From NCBI GenBank assembly GCA_036850595.1, contig CM072159.1, positions 27,572,280 to 27,636,279 of the forward strand: a stretch of DNA of 64,000 nucleotides. Direction: 5' to 3'. Positions 62,591 through 64,000 of the stretch are shown piece after piece. The stretch's first letter is position 1, and each line of letters starts with the position of its first letter. The translations under genes were made by a program, and so were the position numbers. Source of the DNA: Rhyacichthys aspro (Eukaryota > Chordata > Actinopteri > Gobiiformes > Rhyacichthyidae). The notes beneath the pieces are model-generated. The model was given only the letters and a program-made list of their open reading frames with translations. It was not told the DNA's origin and ran no database searches.

Positions 62591-63904
62591 CTCTCTGCTG
62601 AGAATTAAAGCTTTGTTTTTGCATCGGTCCAGCTTCAAGCACATCTTCAAACAGTAAAACAAAGACTTCCTATTACGGCCGGGTCACATTCCTGTTAAAC
62701 TCAAGGCCAACAATTGAGACGGGCTTCACTGTGGAGTCAGCGGGGAGTCACACGTCAAAAGAGCCTTAATGAAGGGATTTTGGTGGATTTTCAGCAGCAG
62801 TCCAACCAGAAAAGACAGACTCTTTTGGACAGCAACTTCCACAAAGAGAGTGAGTGAAAGATTTATATTTGACTCCACTTTTCACTGTAAAAAACTGTAT
62901 TGTAAAGTGTTTTGAAGATTTTGCTCAGTGCTATATGTACTTGTAAAACACAGAGTAAATGTGCTGTGATTTAAACCATTGTTGAGATGCAGAAAGTTTT
63001 TATGTAGAACTTAGTCAGCTTATGCTAATAGCTCGAATAAAACTTCCAACTGGACTTCTGTGAGTTTACACACTCTGGAGAGACTATTTAGACATAATCC
63101 TAAATACTAACAATGATACTTAAACACAACACAGCTGAATGAAAAAAACAAAACAAACACATTACTTACTCTGCGCCTTCCAAGGAGCACATGAACTCAT
63201 CATAAACTACATAAACACTATCTTTTTTCTTTCTTTTTATGTCAAAGACCAAAATAATCAACAAATAAGAGTAAAATAACCTGTGTCTTGTCAGTCAAAT
63301 ATAGCTAAGTATCGCTCTAAACACATTTTTTTATGGTTTTTTTCATTTCTTTACACGTGTTACTCTGTACGCTCTGACTCTTCTCTTTGCTGCAAGAGAA
63401 ATGTTACTTCTTATTTGAGTCACACTATGAGTGATATACTATATTATTATTTTTTTTATTCTTTGTGTCTGTCTCTTTAAGGCCCCTCCCCCCAGACCAA
63501 CTGTGCTCTGATTGGTTGTGGAACCTGGTCCAGTGCAGAGCCTTTAGTCTTTGTCCCGCCTAAGCTCTTTTTTCATTGACCGAGTGTGTTCAGACACAAA
63601 CCAATGATGTTCGGGTCTGGGCTGAAGTCATTTGTGACATCATAAAATCTAAATAAGTTCTGGTGCGACTCCAGAGAACCAGGGACCTGAGGGCATTCAA
63701 ATCTTTAAGTGAGATTTTACATGAAATAGAAACCTCTTAAATCAAGATCTAGGACAATAGTGCCACTTCTAATGAACAGGAACATATTGTTTTTCTGTTA
63801 AGGCCATTTTGTATCATTTGACTCATTGTTAGTAATAAACAATAACATTACTAAGAGTATCTCTGTTAATATCTATTCTTCAGAATTTAATTTGGCAGAC
63901 CGTC

Positions 63905-63975
63905 CCTCCCAGAGCCTCGGGACATTCTGTGACCAAAGTCCCAGTGATAGCGCACCTATCTACACTGTTATTAAC
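63905..63975. repeat. Second copy of the short repeat
   Basis: Same orientation as 62515-62590; the two copies are about 1.4 kb apart in the ano4 intron. May be parts of a dispersed element. Confidence 0.5.
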
Positions 63976-64000
63976 AGAGGAAGAGCGAGGCAGGCTTCCC

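Larger units (their letters stand above)
62152..64000 (-). other. ano4 intron running off the right edge
   Basis: No exon encoding the preceding anoctamin helix was found here, so this intron is at least 1.85 kb. A good GTAAGT donor on the minus strand near 63170 is not preceded by anoctamin-like sequence. Confidence 0.6.

Noticed and set aside
63160..63185. Minus-strand GTAAGT donor as an extra ano4 exon end
   Set aside because: The sequence before it does not encode the hydrophobic anoctamin segment expected ahead of TVFLEFWKRR.

Overview
The window is nuclear DNA of a ray-finned (teleost) fish. Reasons: split genes with GT-AG introns of about 0.1 to 1.4 kb, vertebrate-specific gene families (AMIGO, anoctamin), and a repeat load typical of teleosts (an L2/Maui-like LINE, tRNA-type SINEs, a Tigger/pogo-type DNA element, hAT-like short elements, CA/TA microsatellites). 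There are no operons, CRISPR arrays or other prokaryotic signals.

Layout. 1-31.6 kb is noncoding in what I can read. It holds old SINE and MITE copies, microsatellites, a few GC/CpG-rich islands that look conserved or regulatory, and one possible minus-strand first exon near 4.2-4.4 kb. 31.6-32.43 kb is a SINE split by a very long TA tract. 33.2-36.86 kb is amigo2 on the plus strand: an untranslated first exon, then two coding exons giving a complete 493-residue LRR/Ig/transmembrane adhesion protein. 37.26-37.83 kb is a deleted Tigger-like transposon with exact TA target duplications. 39.16-39.21 kb is a perfect 23-bp hairpin. 41.0-41.6 and 44.3-44.8 kb are unusually CpG-containing noncoding stretches. 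46.2-49.83 kb is a nearly full L2-type LINE broken by one apparent frameshift. 52.58-62.15 kb is the 3' half of ano4 on the minus strand (13 exons, 517 complete codons); its 5' exons lie beyond the window.

amigo2 and ano4 face each other tail to tail, with the LINE between them. Both encode membrane proteins of the nervous system in other vertebrates, but nothing in the sequence shows that they act together. I found no clearly new biological system. The points most worth a second look are the intron that splits the Ig domain of amigo2, the perfect hairpin at 39.2 kb, the TA tract inside the SINE, the near-intact LINE, and the paired CTCF-like sites around amigo2.
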